Assembly (NCBI RefSeq): GCF_004570845.1
Contig: NZ_SPQZ01000008.1
Coordinates: 59,733 to 123,732, forward strand
Length of the DNA: 64,000 bases
Source: Orlajensenia leifsoniae
GTDB taxonomy: Bacteria > Actinomycetota > Actinomycetes > Actinomycetales > Microbacteriaceae
Direction: 5' to 3'
Under the pieces are notes generated by a model that saw only the letters and a list, made by a program, of their open reading frames with translations, had not been told where the DNA came from and did not search any database. The position numbers and the translations under genes are program-made. This document shows positions 9,907-19,342 of this stretch, piece after piece. Position 1 is the stretch's first letter, and each line of letters starts with the position of its first letter.

Positions 9907-9910
<4 letters not shown>
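8612..9910 (-). CDS. Nucleoside ABC importer, permease 2 (NupC/YufQ-like)
   Basis: This 432-residue polytopic membrane protein is of the BPD_transp_2 (branched-chain amino acid/ribose-type) permease family. A ~45-residue Pro/Thr-rich cytosolic N-terminus is followed by about ten hydrophobic segments. The cytoplasmic coupling loop carries the family sequence LRAVGEHPQAADTVGI around residue 315. In this family the subunit pairs with a second permease to form the channel for nucleosides delivered by a BMP lipoprotein. The start is a GTG overlapping the stop of the first permease (GTGA), with a strong ribosome binding site (GGAGG, about 9917-9925) just before. The 3' end overlaps cdd by 4 bp. Confidence 0.88.
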
Positions 9911-11198
<1,288 letters not shown>

Positions 11199-11202
<4 letters not shown>

Positions 11203-12719
11203 GCGGCGACTCCTTCTGAGGTCGGGGCCTCTCCGGCCATCATGAGGCCGAGGACATCGCGGGGGGTGTTGCCCGGCACGATGCCGACGATGCGGCCGCG
11301 GTACATGACCATGATGCGATCGGCGAGGGCCGCGACCTCGTCGAGCTCGGTCGACACCACGATCACGGGGACACCGGAGTCGCGGGTCTCGACGATGCGC
11401 TTGTGGATGAACTCGATCGACCCGACGTCGACGCCACGCGTCGGCTGGGCTGCGACGAAGAGGGTGAGGTCGCGGCTGAGCTCCCGGGCGAGCACGACCT
11501 TCTGCTGGTTTCCACCGGAGAGACGGCCCACCTTGGTCTCGATGCTCGGCGTGCGCACATCGAACTCGGCGACCTTCTCCCTGGCGAAATCGGCGCGATA
11601 GCCGAGCTGCAGCGTCGCTGCCTTGACGAACGGCTTACCCGTCGACCTGTCGAGCATGAGGTTCTCGGCGATGGTGAACTCACCGACCAGGCCGTCCTCG
11701 TTGCGGTCCTCGGGAACGAACCCGACACCGGCGTCGAGGATCTTCCGAACGCTCGCACCCGTCAACTCTCGACCGTCGAGGCTGATGCGGCCGGTGACGC
11801 GCGGCTGCAGCCCGACGAGAGCCTCGGTGAGCTCGGTCTGGCCGTTGCCCTGCACGCCGGCGATGGCGAGGATCTCGCCGCGGCGAACCGAGAAGCTCAC
11901 GTCGTTCACGACGAGCTGGCCGATGTGGTCGACGACGGTGAGGTTCTCCACGACGAGGGCCTCCTCGCCGAGGGTGGGCTCCTCCTTGTGCACCGTCAGC
12001 TCGACGGCGCGGCCGACCATGAGCGAGGCGAGCTCGGCGTTCGTCGCCGTGGGCTGGGCCTCGCCGACGACCTTGCCGAGCCGCATGACCGTGATGCGGT
12101 CGGCGACCTCGCGCACCTCGCGCAGCTTGTGGGTGATGAAGACGATGGCGGTTCCGGCGTCGCGGAGCTGCCGCATGATCTGCATGAGCTCATCGGTCTC
12201 CTGCGGGGTGAGCACGGCCGTCGGCTCGTCGAAGACGAGCACGCGGGCGTCACGGGAGAGCGCCTTGATGATCTCGACGCGCTGCTGCACACCGACGGGG
12301 AGCTCATCGACGAGGGCATCGGGATCGACGTCGAACCCGAACCTCTCGGAGATCTCCTTCACCTTGGCGCGTGCCGCGGGAAGGTCGAGCAGTCCGCCGG
12401 CGCGGGTCTGTTCGTGCCCGAGCATGACGTTCTCGGCCACGGTGAAGACCGGGATGAGCATGAAGTGCTGGTGCACCATGCCGATTCCGGCGGCCATGGC
12501 GTCTCCGGGACCCGCGAAGTGCTGCACGGCGTCGTCGAGGAGGATCTCGCCGCCGTCGGCCTGGTACAGGCCGTAGAGCACGTTCATGAGGGTGGACTTG
12601 CCTGCACCGTTCTCACCGAGGAGACAGTGGATCTCCCCGGGTTCGACGGTGAGATCGATGTGGTCATTGGCGACCAGGGCACCGAATGTCTTCGTGATGC
12701 CGCGAAGTTCGAGCTTCAT
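11199..12719 (-). CDS. Nucleoside ABC importer, duplicated ATPase (NupA/YufO-like)
   Basis: This 506-residue protein holds two ABC ATPase domains in one chain, the sugar/nucleoside (RbsA-like) arrangement. Domain 1 has Walker A GENGAGKST (about residues 35-43), the signature VGVQQRVEIIKAL and Walker B VLVFDEPTAVL. Domain 2 has a degenerate Walker A (GVQGNGQTE) and a good signature LSGGNQQKVVLARE. So domain 1 looks fully active while domain 2 may bind nucleotide asymmetrically, which is normal for the family. It energises the two permeases encoded next. A 162-bp gap with a strong hairpin separates it from the upstream BMP gene. Confidence 0.93.
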
Positions 12720-12833
12720 GCTCCCGATCCTAGTTATTCACGTGATTCCGCGCCCCTGCGTGCGCAAAGGTGGGCCGACCTTCGGGGCGGATGCTCAGAT
12801 GTTGCAGATGCTGCGCAGAAGCGCCGGCATGCA

Positions 12834-12867
12834 GAAGGGGAGGTCGGCTCTCGCCGGCCTCCCCTTC
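12834..12867 (-). terminator. Intercistronic hairpin between BMP lipoprotein and ATPase genes
   Basis: A 15-bp stem (one G-U type mismatch) with a 4-nt loop: 12834-12848 pairs with 12853-12867. It lies 15 bases past the BMP gene stop and more than 110 bases before the ATPase start. There is no long U-run. It probably attenuates or stabilises the BMP transcript so that binding protein exceeds the membrane complex. Confidence 0.65.
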
Positions 12868-12881
12868 CGTCGGAGACTGTC

Positions 12882-13979
12882 TTAGCCTGCGAGGTAGGAC
12901 TTGACGGGGATCGAGCCGTCGATGATGCCGGCCTTGATCGTGTCGAGCTCACCCTGGAGGGTCGGTGCGACCTTGTCCTCGAAGGAGTGGAACGGCGCGA
13001 TGCCGACGCCCTCGTTCTCGAGGGTTCCGACGAACGGAGTCGGGTCGAACTCGCCGTTACCCGCAGCGAGGACGGCGTCGTACGTTCCGACGTCGATGCC
13101 CTTGAGGATCGAGGTCAGCATGAGGTCGGCCACGTCGGGAGCGGTGACGGTGAAGTCGGCGTCGACACCGATCATGGCGATGTCACGACCTGCGTCCTTG
13201 ATGGCGGCCGCTGCGCTCTGGTAGATCGGTCCACCGACGGGCAGGAGCACGTCGACGTTCTGGTCGATGAGGCCCTGGGCCGTCTGGCGAGCGGTGTCGT
13301 TGGCCTCGAAGCCACCGGTGAAGAGGCCGTCGGTGCCGTCCCAGCCGAGAACCTTGACTGCGGTTCCCTTCTCGGTGTTGTGGTACTCGACGCCCTGCTT
13401 GAAGCCGTCCATGAAGATGGAGACCGTCGGGAAGTTCATTCCACCGAAGGTTCCGACGACGCCGGTCTTCGAGTAGTCGGCTGCTGCGTAGCCGGCGAGG
13501 AACGCCGCCTGGGCCGTGTCGAACAGGATCGGCTTGATGTTGTCGGCGTCCGCCTTGCCGTCGAAGTCGGCGTCAGCCGCGTCGTCGATGATCGTGTAGT
13601 CGACCTCGGGGTTGGCCGTGGCCGACTCGATGGTGGCGGCCGAGAGCGCGAAGCCGACCGTGACGATGACGTTGCAGCCCTGGTCGACGAGGTTCGTCAG
13701 GTTGGGAGCGAAGTCGGTCTCAGCGTCGGACTGCACCTTGATCGGCTCGACGCCGAGTTCCTTGGCTGCCTTCTCGAGGCCCTCTGATCCGAGCTGGTTG
13801 AACGACTTGTCGTCGAATCCGCCGGAGTCGGAGACCATGCAGGGCACGAAGTCGGAGGCTGCTGCGCCACCGGACGACTCGCCGCCCTCTTCGGGCGCCG
13901 AGGCGCAGCCGGCCAGCAGGAGCGCTGCGCTGAGCGCGGCAAGTCCGCCGATGGCGGCCTTGCGGGTAGTGATCGTCAA
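12882..13979 (-). CDS. bmpA: BMP/PnrA-family nucleoside-binding lipoprotein
   Basis: This is a 365-residue substrate-binding lipoprotein. The signal peptide ends in a lipobox (LLLAGC, Cys around residue 25), followed by a Ser/Gly/Glu-rich linker. The mature protein begins VPCMVSDSGGFDDKSFNQ, the family hallmark, and continues with DPTPFVGTLENEGVGIAPFHSF near the C-terminus. PnrA/BmpA proteins bind purine (and some pyrimidine) nucleosides and feed the neighbouring NupABC-type importer. I place the start at the TTG at 13979 because GGAGG (13984-13988) is 5 nt upstream. An in-frame TTG further upstream lies before that ribosome binding site. An AT-rich promoter region with a palindrome precedes it. 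Confidence 0.92.
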   Translation of the reverse strand: MTITTRKAAIGGLAALSAALLLAGCASAPEEGGESSGGAAASDFVPCMVSDSGGFDDKSFNQLGSEGLEKAAKELGVEPIKVQSDAETDFAPNLTNLVDQGCNVIVTVGFALSAATIESATANPEVDYTIIDDAADADFDGKADADNIKPILFDTAQAAFLAGYAAADYSKTGVVGTFGGMNFPTVSIFMDGFKQGVEYHNTEKGTAVKVLGWDGTDGLFTGGFEANDTARQTAQGLIDQNVDVLLPVGGPIYQSAAAAIKDAGRDIAMIGVDADFTVTAPDVADLMLTSILKGIDVGTYDAVLAAGNGEFDPTPFVGTLENEGVGIAPFHSFEDKVAPTLQGELDTIKAGIIDGSIPVKSYLAG

Positions 13980-14051
13980 GATGACCTCCAAGATTGCAGG
14001 CCCACAGGGATGGATGGGCCGGGATGTGCAATCACGTTACCGAATATTTCC

Positions 14052-14067
14052 TTGCTCAAAAGAGCAA
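14052..14067. promoter_or_regulatory. Palindrome in bmpA promoter region
   Basis: TTGCTC-AAAA-GAGCAA is a perfect 6-bp inverted repeat. It sits about 75 bases upstream of the bmpA start, in one of the most AT-rich stretches of the window (14028-14075), next to possible -10 sequences on the - strand. It is an operator candidate for the nucleoside importer operon; no regulator gene is adjacent. Confidence 0.4.
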
Positions 14068-14165
14068 AAGGGGTGCGCGCGCGAATGGTTATGAATCTGC
14101 GACCCGGGGCGCATCCGACGAGACGAACTCGCAACAAAACTGCGCGAAAAGGGCCATTCAGCGGA

Positions 14166-15233
14166 CTATTCCGGCGTGCTCGGCGACGTGACGACGACGG
14201 ACCCGTCGACGATCTTCGCCTTCAGCGCGTCGATCTCGTCCGACAGTTCCTGCGGAACGGCGGAGGCGAGGTCGTGGAAGGGAGCGAGGCCCACTCCCCC
14301 GTTCTCGAGCGTGCCGATGAACGGGGCGGGGTCGAAGGTGCCCGCTGCGTCATCGGTGACGATCTGCGCCACGGCGTCCTCGGTGTTCTTCAGAACGCTC
14401 GTCAGGAGCACGGGGTGGTACTTCGCCGGCAGGGTGTCGAAGCCGTCGTTGTCGACCCAGATGACCGAGACGCCGGGGTTCTCCAGCGCGGCGGCTGCCG
14501 ACCCCTCTCCGACCTGGCCGGCGACGGGCAGGATCACGTCCGCACCCTGGTCGATGAGGCTCTCGGTCAGCGTCTTGCCCTTGTTGATGTCCTCGAAGTC
14601 GCCGGTGAAGGTGCCGTCCTGCTTGACCTTGTCCCAGCCGAGAGCCACCACCTGCGTGCCGTGAGCGGCATTGTAGGCGGCGACGCCGTCGACGAAGCCG
14701 TCCATGAACAGGGTCACCGGCGGCTGGTTGCCGCCGCCGAAGGTCGCGACCTTCCCCGTCTTCGAGACGCCGGCGGCGAGGTACCCGGCGAGGTAGCTGG
14801 CCTGGGCCGTGTCGAAGATGACCGGCTTCACGTTGGGGGCGTCGACGACCTCGTCGACGATGGAGAAGTGCACGTCGGGGTTCGCAGCGGCCGCCGAGGT
14901 CGTGGCATCCGCCAACTCGTAGCCGACGGTGAGCACGAACTGGCAGCCGGAGTCGACGGCCTGCTGCACGTTGGGCGCCAGGTCGGTCTCACCGGTGGAG
15001 ACCAGCGCCTGCACCTCGATGCCGGCATCCTTCTCCGCCTTCTGCAGACCCGCCCAGCTGGACTGGTTGAACGATCGGTCCTCGAGGCCGCCCGAGTTCG
15101 TCACCATGCGAGCGCAGTAGTCGCCGGCGGCATCGCTCGACGCCCCGGTCGAGCTGGGGGCCTCGGCGCAGCCGACGAGGGCTGCAACGGAGATGACGGC
15201 GACGACGGATGCTGTGAGCAGTCGGTTTCCCAT
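14166..15233 (-). CDS. Second BMP/PnrA-family nucleoside-binding lipoprotein
   Basis: This 355-residue paralogue of the adjacent BMP lipoprotein has the same plan. It has a signal peptide with lipobox LVGC (Cys22), a Ser/Ala-rich linker, CARMVTNSGGLEDRSFNQ at the mature start, FGGGNQPPVTLFMDGFVDG in the middle and FIGTLENGGVGLAPFHDL near the end. The hallmark differs slightly (GGLEDRSFNQ against GGFDDKSFNQ), suggesting a different nucleoside preference. It is 186 bp upstream of the first BMP gene on the same strand, so tandem duplication followed by divergence is likely. The ATG has an AGAGG ribosome binding site about 9 nt upstream. Three 15-bp direct repeats lie in its leader. Confidence 0.9.
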   Translation of the reverse strand: MGNRLLTASVVAVISVAALVGCAEAPSSTGASSDAAGDYCARMVTNSGGLEDRSFNQSSWAGLQKAEKDAGIEVQALVSTGETDLAPNVQQAVDSGCQFVLTVGYELADATTSAAAANPDVHFSIVDEVVDAPNVKPVIFDTAQASYLAGYLAAGVSKTGKVATFGGGNQPPVTLFMDGFVDGVAAYNAAHGTQVVALGWDKVKQDGTFTGDFEDINKGKTLTESLIDQGADVILPVAGQVGEGSAAAALENPGVSVIWVDNDGFDTLPAKYHPVLLTSVLKNTEDAVAQIVTDDAAGTFDPAPFIGTLENGGVGLAPFHDLASAVPQELSDEIDALKAKIVDGSVVVTSPSTPE

Positions 15234-15270
15234 AATGGGGATCCTCTCGGGGCTGTGGGGGAACGGGTCG

Positions 15271-15315
15271 GGTCAGAGCACGTCTGGTCAGCGCACGTCG
15301 CGTCAGAGCACGTCG
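15271..15315. repeat. Three tandem 15-bp direct repeats
   Basis: Units at 15271-15285, 15286-15300 and 15301-15315 share the core GTCAGNGCACGTC, with one or two differences each. The third unit contains the manC stop codon and the first two fill the leader of the second BMP gene. They may be recent slippage products or repeated protein-binding sites. Confidence 0.8.
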
Positions 15316-16415
15316 CCGCGGCCGGAGAGCCGGAGCGCGTCGACGACGGACTTGACCTTCTGGGCGTTCGCGCTCGTGGTGACGAGGAGGGCGTCCGGGG
15401 TGTCGACCACCACGATGTCCTCGACGCCGATGAGGGCGATGGTGCGGCCGCCCTGGCTCACCACGATGCCGCTGGACGAGTCGGCGAGCACCCTGGCGTC
15501 TGCGCCGAGGATGGCGAGGTCGTGCTTGCGACCGCCCGAGTGGATCTTGGCGATCGAGGCGAAGTCGCCGACGTCGTCCCAGTCGAACTGGGCGGGCACC
15601 ACGGCGAGACGCCCGGCGGCTGCGGCCGGCTCGGCCACGGAGTAGTCGATCGCGATCTTCTCGAGGTTCGGCCAGATGCGGTCGACGGCCGGTCCGCGAG
15701 TGGCCGGATCGTCCCACGCGGCTGCCAGCTCGATGAGCCCGGCGTGCAGCTCCGGCTTGTGGCGGGCGATCTCCTCGAGCAGGCGATCGGCTCGCGTGAT
15801 GAACATGCCCGCGTTCCACAGGTGCTTGCCGCCGGCGACGTAGCGCTCGGCCGTCTCCAGGTCGGGCTTCTCGACGAAGGAATCGACGATGCTCGCCGAC
15901 GGCGCTCCAGCGACCTCGAGGGATCCCCCGGTGTGGATGTAGCCGAATCCGATGGCCGGCTCGGTGGGACGGATGCCGATGGTCGCGATGTAGCCGGCGT
16001 CGGCCAGGGCCGCGGCCTCCTGAACGGCGTGCCGGAACAGGACGGTGCCCTTGATGACGTGGTCTGCCGCGAAGGATCCGATGATGACGTCGGGTTCGCG
16101 CAGCGCCAGGATCGCAGCGGCCAGGCCGATCGCCGCCGATGAGTCGCGGGGCTCGCTCTCGAGCACGACGTTGTGGTCGGCCAGCTCGGGAAGCTGGGCC
16201 TCGACCGCTGCGCGGTGGGCGCGGCCGGTGACCACCATGATGCGGTCGGTGCCCGAGATGGGAGCGAGCCTGTCCCAGGTGTCACGGAGCAGCGTCTGCC
16301 CGGACCCGGTGAGGTCGTGCAGGAACTTGGGCGCATCGGCGCGGGAGAGGGGCCAGAGCCGGGAACCGATGCCGCCGGCCGGGATGACGCTGTAGAAGCG
16401 CTCGATCGCAGTCAT
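15303..16415 (-). CDS. manC: Mannose-1-phosphate guanylyltransferase
   Basis: This 370-residue nucleotidyltransferase makes GDP-mannose from mannose-1-phosphate and GTP, for glycolipids, glycans or exopolysaccharide. The N-terminal signature is GGIGSRLWPLSRADAPKFL (about residues 11-29), with Lys in the position that contacts the sugar phosphate. GFGYIHTGG (about 162-170), FVEKPD and WNAGMFI follow, all conserved in GDP-mannose pyrophosphorylases. The C-terminal isomerase domain of bifunctional ManC is absent, so it is the short, single-function form. I chose the ATG at 16415 because TAGTCT (a -10 box) lies 7 nt upstream, indicating a leaderless transcript; an in-frame ATG 15 codons earlier lacks support. 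The stop lies inside the 15-bp repeat array. Confidence 0.92.
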   Translation of the reverse strand: MTAIERFYSVIPAGGIGSRLWPLSRADAPKFLHDLTGSGQTLLRDTWDRLAPISGTDRIMVVTGRAHRAAVEAQLPELADHNVVLESEPRDSSAAIGLAAAILALREPDVIIGSFAADHVIKGTVLFRHAVQEAAALADAGYIATIGIRPTEPAIGFGYIHTGGSLEVAGAPSASIVDSFVEKPDLETAERYVAGGKHLWNAGMFITRADRLLEEIARHKPELHAGLIELAAAWDDPATRGPAVDRIWPNLEKIAIDYSVAEPAAAAGRLAVVPAQFDWDDVGDFASIAKIHSGGRKHDLAILGADARVLADSSSGIVVSQGGRTIALIGVEDIVVVDTPDALLVTTSANAQKVKSVVDALRLSGRGDVL

Positions 16416-16422
16416 GCAGCAC

Positions 16423-16428
16423 AGACTA
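16423..16428 (-). promoter_or_regulatory. -10 box of manC (leaderless)
   Basis: On the - strand TAGTCT is followed after 7 nt by the manC ATG; there is no ribosome binding site between them. Confidence 0.5.
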
Positions 16429-16483
16429 TCTGCCGCCTCGGGGCGGCCGCGGGTCGGCATCCGTCGCGGTCGCGGGAGTGGTC

Positions 16484-16545
16484 TCTCGACGTCGAGATAC
16501 TTAGGTTCCCCTTACGGGAACTGGGCGAAATGAAAGGAATAGACT
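16484..16545 (+). promoter_or_regulatory. sdh promoter region with two dyads
   Basis: Three elements lie in order upstream of sdhC. A 14-bp perfect palindrome, TCTCGACGTCGAGA, spans 16484-16497. TTAGGTTCCCCTTACGGGA (16501-16519) overlaps a GTTCCC-N5-GGGAAC inverted repeat (16505-16521); it matches the DtxR/IdeR box consensus well on the left half and partly on the right. A -10 box TAGACT is at 16540-16545. The dyads sit roughly 35-65 nt before the predicted transcription start, so an activator or iron-dependent regulator is plausible. Confidence 0.4.
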
Positions 16546-16618
16546 TGGGCTCACGCTCGTCGAGCGGTTCCGGTCGGTGGTTCTCACGACCGTCAGACAC
16601 AGCCAGGGAGGGTTGTTC

Positions 16619-17038
16619 ATGCCTCAGGACACGGCAGGAACCCTGACAGCAGACACCAAGCGCGCATCCCGTCCGGGAGGAACCCTCTACAGGGGCCGCG
16701 AGGGCATGTGGTCATGGGTTCTGCATCGCATCACCGGCGTCGCCATCTTCTTCTTCCTGCTGGTGCACGTTCTCGACACCGCGCTCATCCGCGTCAGCCC
16801 CGAGGCGTACAACGCCGTCATCAGCACCTACCAGACGCCCATCATGGGCCTCGGCGAGGTGGCCCTGGTCGGCGCGATCGTCTTCCACGCCTTCAACGGC
16901 ATCCGCATCATCCTGATCGACTTCTGGTCGAAGGGCGTGCGGTACCAGAAGGTCATGTTCTACGTCGTGATCGGGCTGTGGGTCGTCACGATGCTGGGCT
17001 TCACTCCCCGCCACCTGATGAACGTCTTCGGACACTAG
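16619..17038 (+). CDS. sdhC: Succinate dehydrogenase cytochrome b subunit
   Basis: This 139-residue membrane anchor of complex II has about three transmembrane helices. The family motif RGREGMWSWVLHRITGVAIFF is at residues 23-43; its SxxHRxTG core binds quinone/heme. The second helix carries IVFHAFNGIRIILIDF (about 84-99), whose His is a typical axial heme ligand. The start ATG has a clear ribosome binding site (AGGGAGGG, 16604-16611). It begins the sdhCDAB operon, which oxidises succinate to fumarate and passes electrons to quinone. The 203-bp upstream region holds the likely promoter and operators. Confidence 0.94.
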   Translation: MPQDTAGTLTADTKRASRPGGTLYRGREGMWSWVLHRITGVAIFFFLLVHVLDTALIRVSPEAYNAVISTYQTPIMGLGEVALVGAIVFHAFNGIRIILIDFWSKGVRYQKVMFYVVIGLWVVTMLGFTPRHLMNVFGH

Positions 17039-17049
17039 GAGGGACTGAC

Positions 17050-17514
17050 GTGACCGCCATCGACAACGCCCCGGCCATCGAGCCGCCCCGCTCTCCCTCG
17101 CGTCCCGCCCGCAAGCGCGGCGTGAACTGGGAGAAGTGGGGCTGGATCTACATGCGCGTCTCCGGCGTGCTCCTGCTCGTGCTCATCTTCGGACACCTCT
17201 TCGTCAACCTCATGGTGGGCGACGGTGTGCACGCCATCGACTTCGGCTTCGTCGGAGGCAAGTACGCCTCCCCGTTCTGGCAGGTCTGGGACGTGCTGAT
17301 GCTCTGGCTCGCCCTCATCCACGGCGGCAACGGCATGCGCACGATCGTGAACGACTACGCCACGCTCCCGACGACCCGCCGCATCCTGAAGGGCGCCATC
17401 TTCGTCGCCGTCGCAGCGCTGATCCTGCTCGGAACCCTCGTGGTCTTCACCTTCGAGCCGTGCCCGGCCGGATCCCCCGCCGACCTGCTGCCCTCCTTCT
17501 GCCCGGTCGGATAA
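17050..17514 (+). CDS. sdhD: Succinate dehydrogenase hydrophobic membrane anchor
   Basis: This 154-residue second membrane anchor of complex II has three predicted helices after a ~30-residue Pro/Arg-rich cytosolic N-terminus ([10 protein letters not shown]). The segment [21 protein letters not shown] (first helix) contains the conserved RxSG...H pattern. [15 protein letters not shown] (about residues 94-108) is the second signature. The GTG start follows GGAGGG (17039-17044) after 5 nt, 11 nt after the sdhC stop. The last helix ends in a short tail with two cysteines (EPCPAG...SFC), whose role is unclear. Confidence 0.92.
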   Translation: MTAIDNAPAIEPPRSPSRPARKRGVNWEKWGWIYMRVSGVLLLVLIFGHLFVNLMVGDGVHAIDFGFVGGKYASPFWQVWDVLMLWLALIHGGNGMRTIVNDYATLPTTRRILKGAIFVAVAALILLGTLVVFTFEPCPAGSPADLLPSFCPVG

Positions 17515-17525
17515 ACGAAATAGAT

Positions 17526-19340
17526 ATGAGTACGGCACCTGTGAATCCTGAATCCGAGTCCACCGTCGTCGACGGCGTGCACTACCACCAGTTCGACATC
17601 GTGATCGTGGGAGCCGGCGGCGCCGGCATGCGCGCGGCCATCGAGGCCGGCCCCGGCGCGAAGACGGCGGTCATCTCGAAGCTCTACCCGACCCGCTCCC
17701 ACACGGGTGCGGCGCAGGGCGGAATGGCCGCGGCCCTGGCGAACGTCGAGGAGGACAGCTGGGAGTGGCACACCTTCGACACGATCAAGGGCGGCGACTA
17801 CCTCGTCGATCAGGATGCCGCTGAGATCCTCGCGAAGGAGGCCATCGACGCCGTCATCGACCTCGAGAACATGGGCCTGCCGTTCAACCGCACCCCTGAG
17901 GGCAAGATCGACCAGCGTCGCTTCGGCGGCCACACCCGCGACCACGGCAAGGCGCCCGTGCGTCGCGCCTGCTACGCCGCCGACCGCACGGGTCACATGA
18001 TCCTGCAGACGCTGTTCCAGAACTGCGTGCGTCTCGGCATCAACTTCTTCAACGAGTACTACGTGCTCGACCTCGTGATGACGAACGTCGACGGCGTCGA
18101 CCAGCCGTCGGGCGTCGTCGCCATCGACCTCTCCTCGGGCGAACTGCACGTCTTCCAGGCCAAGGCGATCATCTTCGCCACGGGCGGCTTCGGCAAGATC
18201 TACAAGACCACCTCGAACGCGCACACCCTCACGGGCGACGGCGTCGGCATCATCTGGCGCAAGGGCCTGCCGCTGGAGGACATGGAGTTCTTCCAGTTCC
18301 ACCCCACTGGCCTCGCCGGGCTCGGCATCCTGCTCACCGAGGGTGCCCGCGGTGAGGGCGCCATCCTCCGCAACGCCAGCGGTGAGCGCTTCATGGAGCG
18401 CTACGCCCCCACCATCAAAGACCTCGCCCCGCGCGACATCGTCGCGCGCTGCATGGTGCAGGAGGTGGCTGAGGGTCGCGGAGCCGGCCCCAACAAGGAC
18501 TACGTCTACCTGGACTGCACCCACCTCGGCGCCGAGGTGCTCGAGACCAAGCTTCCCGACATCACCGAGTTCGCCCGCACCTACCTGGGCGTCGATCCCG
18601 TGACGGAGCCTGTGCCGGTCATGCCGACGGCGCACTACGCCATGGGCGGCATCCCCACCAACGTCTCGGCCGAGGTGCTGCGCGACAACGACACCGTCGT
18701 CCCGGGCCTCTACGCCGCCGGCGAGTGCGCCTGCGTGTCGGTGCACGGCTCGAACCGTCTGGGCACGAACTCGCTGCTCGACATCAACGTCTTCGGCAAG
18801 CGCGCGGGCAACAACGCCGTCGCCTATGTGCAGAACGTCGACTTCACGCCGCTGCCCGCCGACCCCGCCAAGGCCGTGCGCGAACTGCTCGAGCACATCA
18901 AGGGCTCCACCGGCACCGAGCGCGTCGCCGTGCTCCGCAAGGAGCTGCAGGACCACATGGACCGCAACGCCCAAGTGTTCCGCACCGACGAGTCCCTCGC
19001 CGAGGTCACGGAGACCATCCACACCCTGCGCGAGCGCTACAAGAACGTCGCCGTGCAGGACAAGGGCAAGAGGTTCAACACCGACCTGCTCGAGGCCGTC
19101 GAGCTGGGCTTCCTGCTCGACCTCGCGGAGGTCGTCGTCTATTCCGCCCGCAACCGCAAGGAGAGCCGCGGCGGCCACATGCGCGACGACTTCCCGAAGC
19201 GCGACGACGAGAACTACATGAAGCACACCATGGCCTACCTGTCCGGCGACGCGGTTTCCGCCGACGCGGCAGACCACATCCGACTCGACTGGAAACCCGT
19301 CGTCATGACCCGGTACCAGCCCATGGAGAGGAAGTACTGA
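17526..19340 (+). CDS. sdhA: Succinate dehydrogenase flavoprotein subunit
   Basis: This is the 604-residue catalytic subunit. The N-terminal FAD motif is [14 protein letters not shown] (about residues 25-38). The histidine that carries covalent FAD is in [15 protein letters not shown] (about 58-72). Substrate-binding and catalytic segments are [12 protein letters not shown] (around 258), the Arg-bearing region [15 protein letters not shown] (around 295) and [18 protein letters not shown] (around 405). Length and motifs are complete, so it should be active in oxidising succinate on the cytosolic face of the membrane. It starts 11 nt after the sdhD stop; the ribosome binding site is weak, so re-initiation from sdhD is likely. 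Confidence 0.96.
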   Translation: MSTAPVNPESESTVVDGVHYHQFDIVIVGAGGAGMRAAIEAGPGAKTAVISKLYPTRSHTGAAQGGMAAALANVEEDSWEWHTFDTIKGGDYLVDQDAAEILAKEAIDAVIDLENMGLPFNRTPEGKIDQRRFGGHTRDHGKAPVRRACYAADRTGHMILQTLFQNCVRLGINFFNEYYVLDLVMTNVDGVDQPSGVVAIDLSSGELHVFQAKAIIFATGGFGKIYKTTSNAHTLTGDGVGIIWRKGLPLEDMEFFQFHPTGLAGLGILLTEGARGEGAILRNASGERFMERYAPTIKDLAPRDIVARCMVQEVAEGRGAGPNKDYVYLDCTHLGAEVLETKLPDITEFARTYLGVDPVTEPVPVMPTAHYAMGGIPTNVSAEVLRDNDTVVPGLYAAGECACVSVHGSNRLGTNSLLDINVFGKRAGNNAVAYVQNVDFTPLPADPAKAVRELLEHIKGSTGTERVAVLRKELQDHMDRNAQVFRTDESLAEVTETIHTLRERYKNVAVQDKGKRFNTDLLEAVELGFLLDLAEVVVYSARNRKESRGGHMRDDFPKRDDENYMKHTMAYLSGDAVSADAADHIRLDWKPVVMTRYQPMERKY

Positions 19341-19342
19341 CG

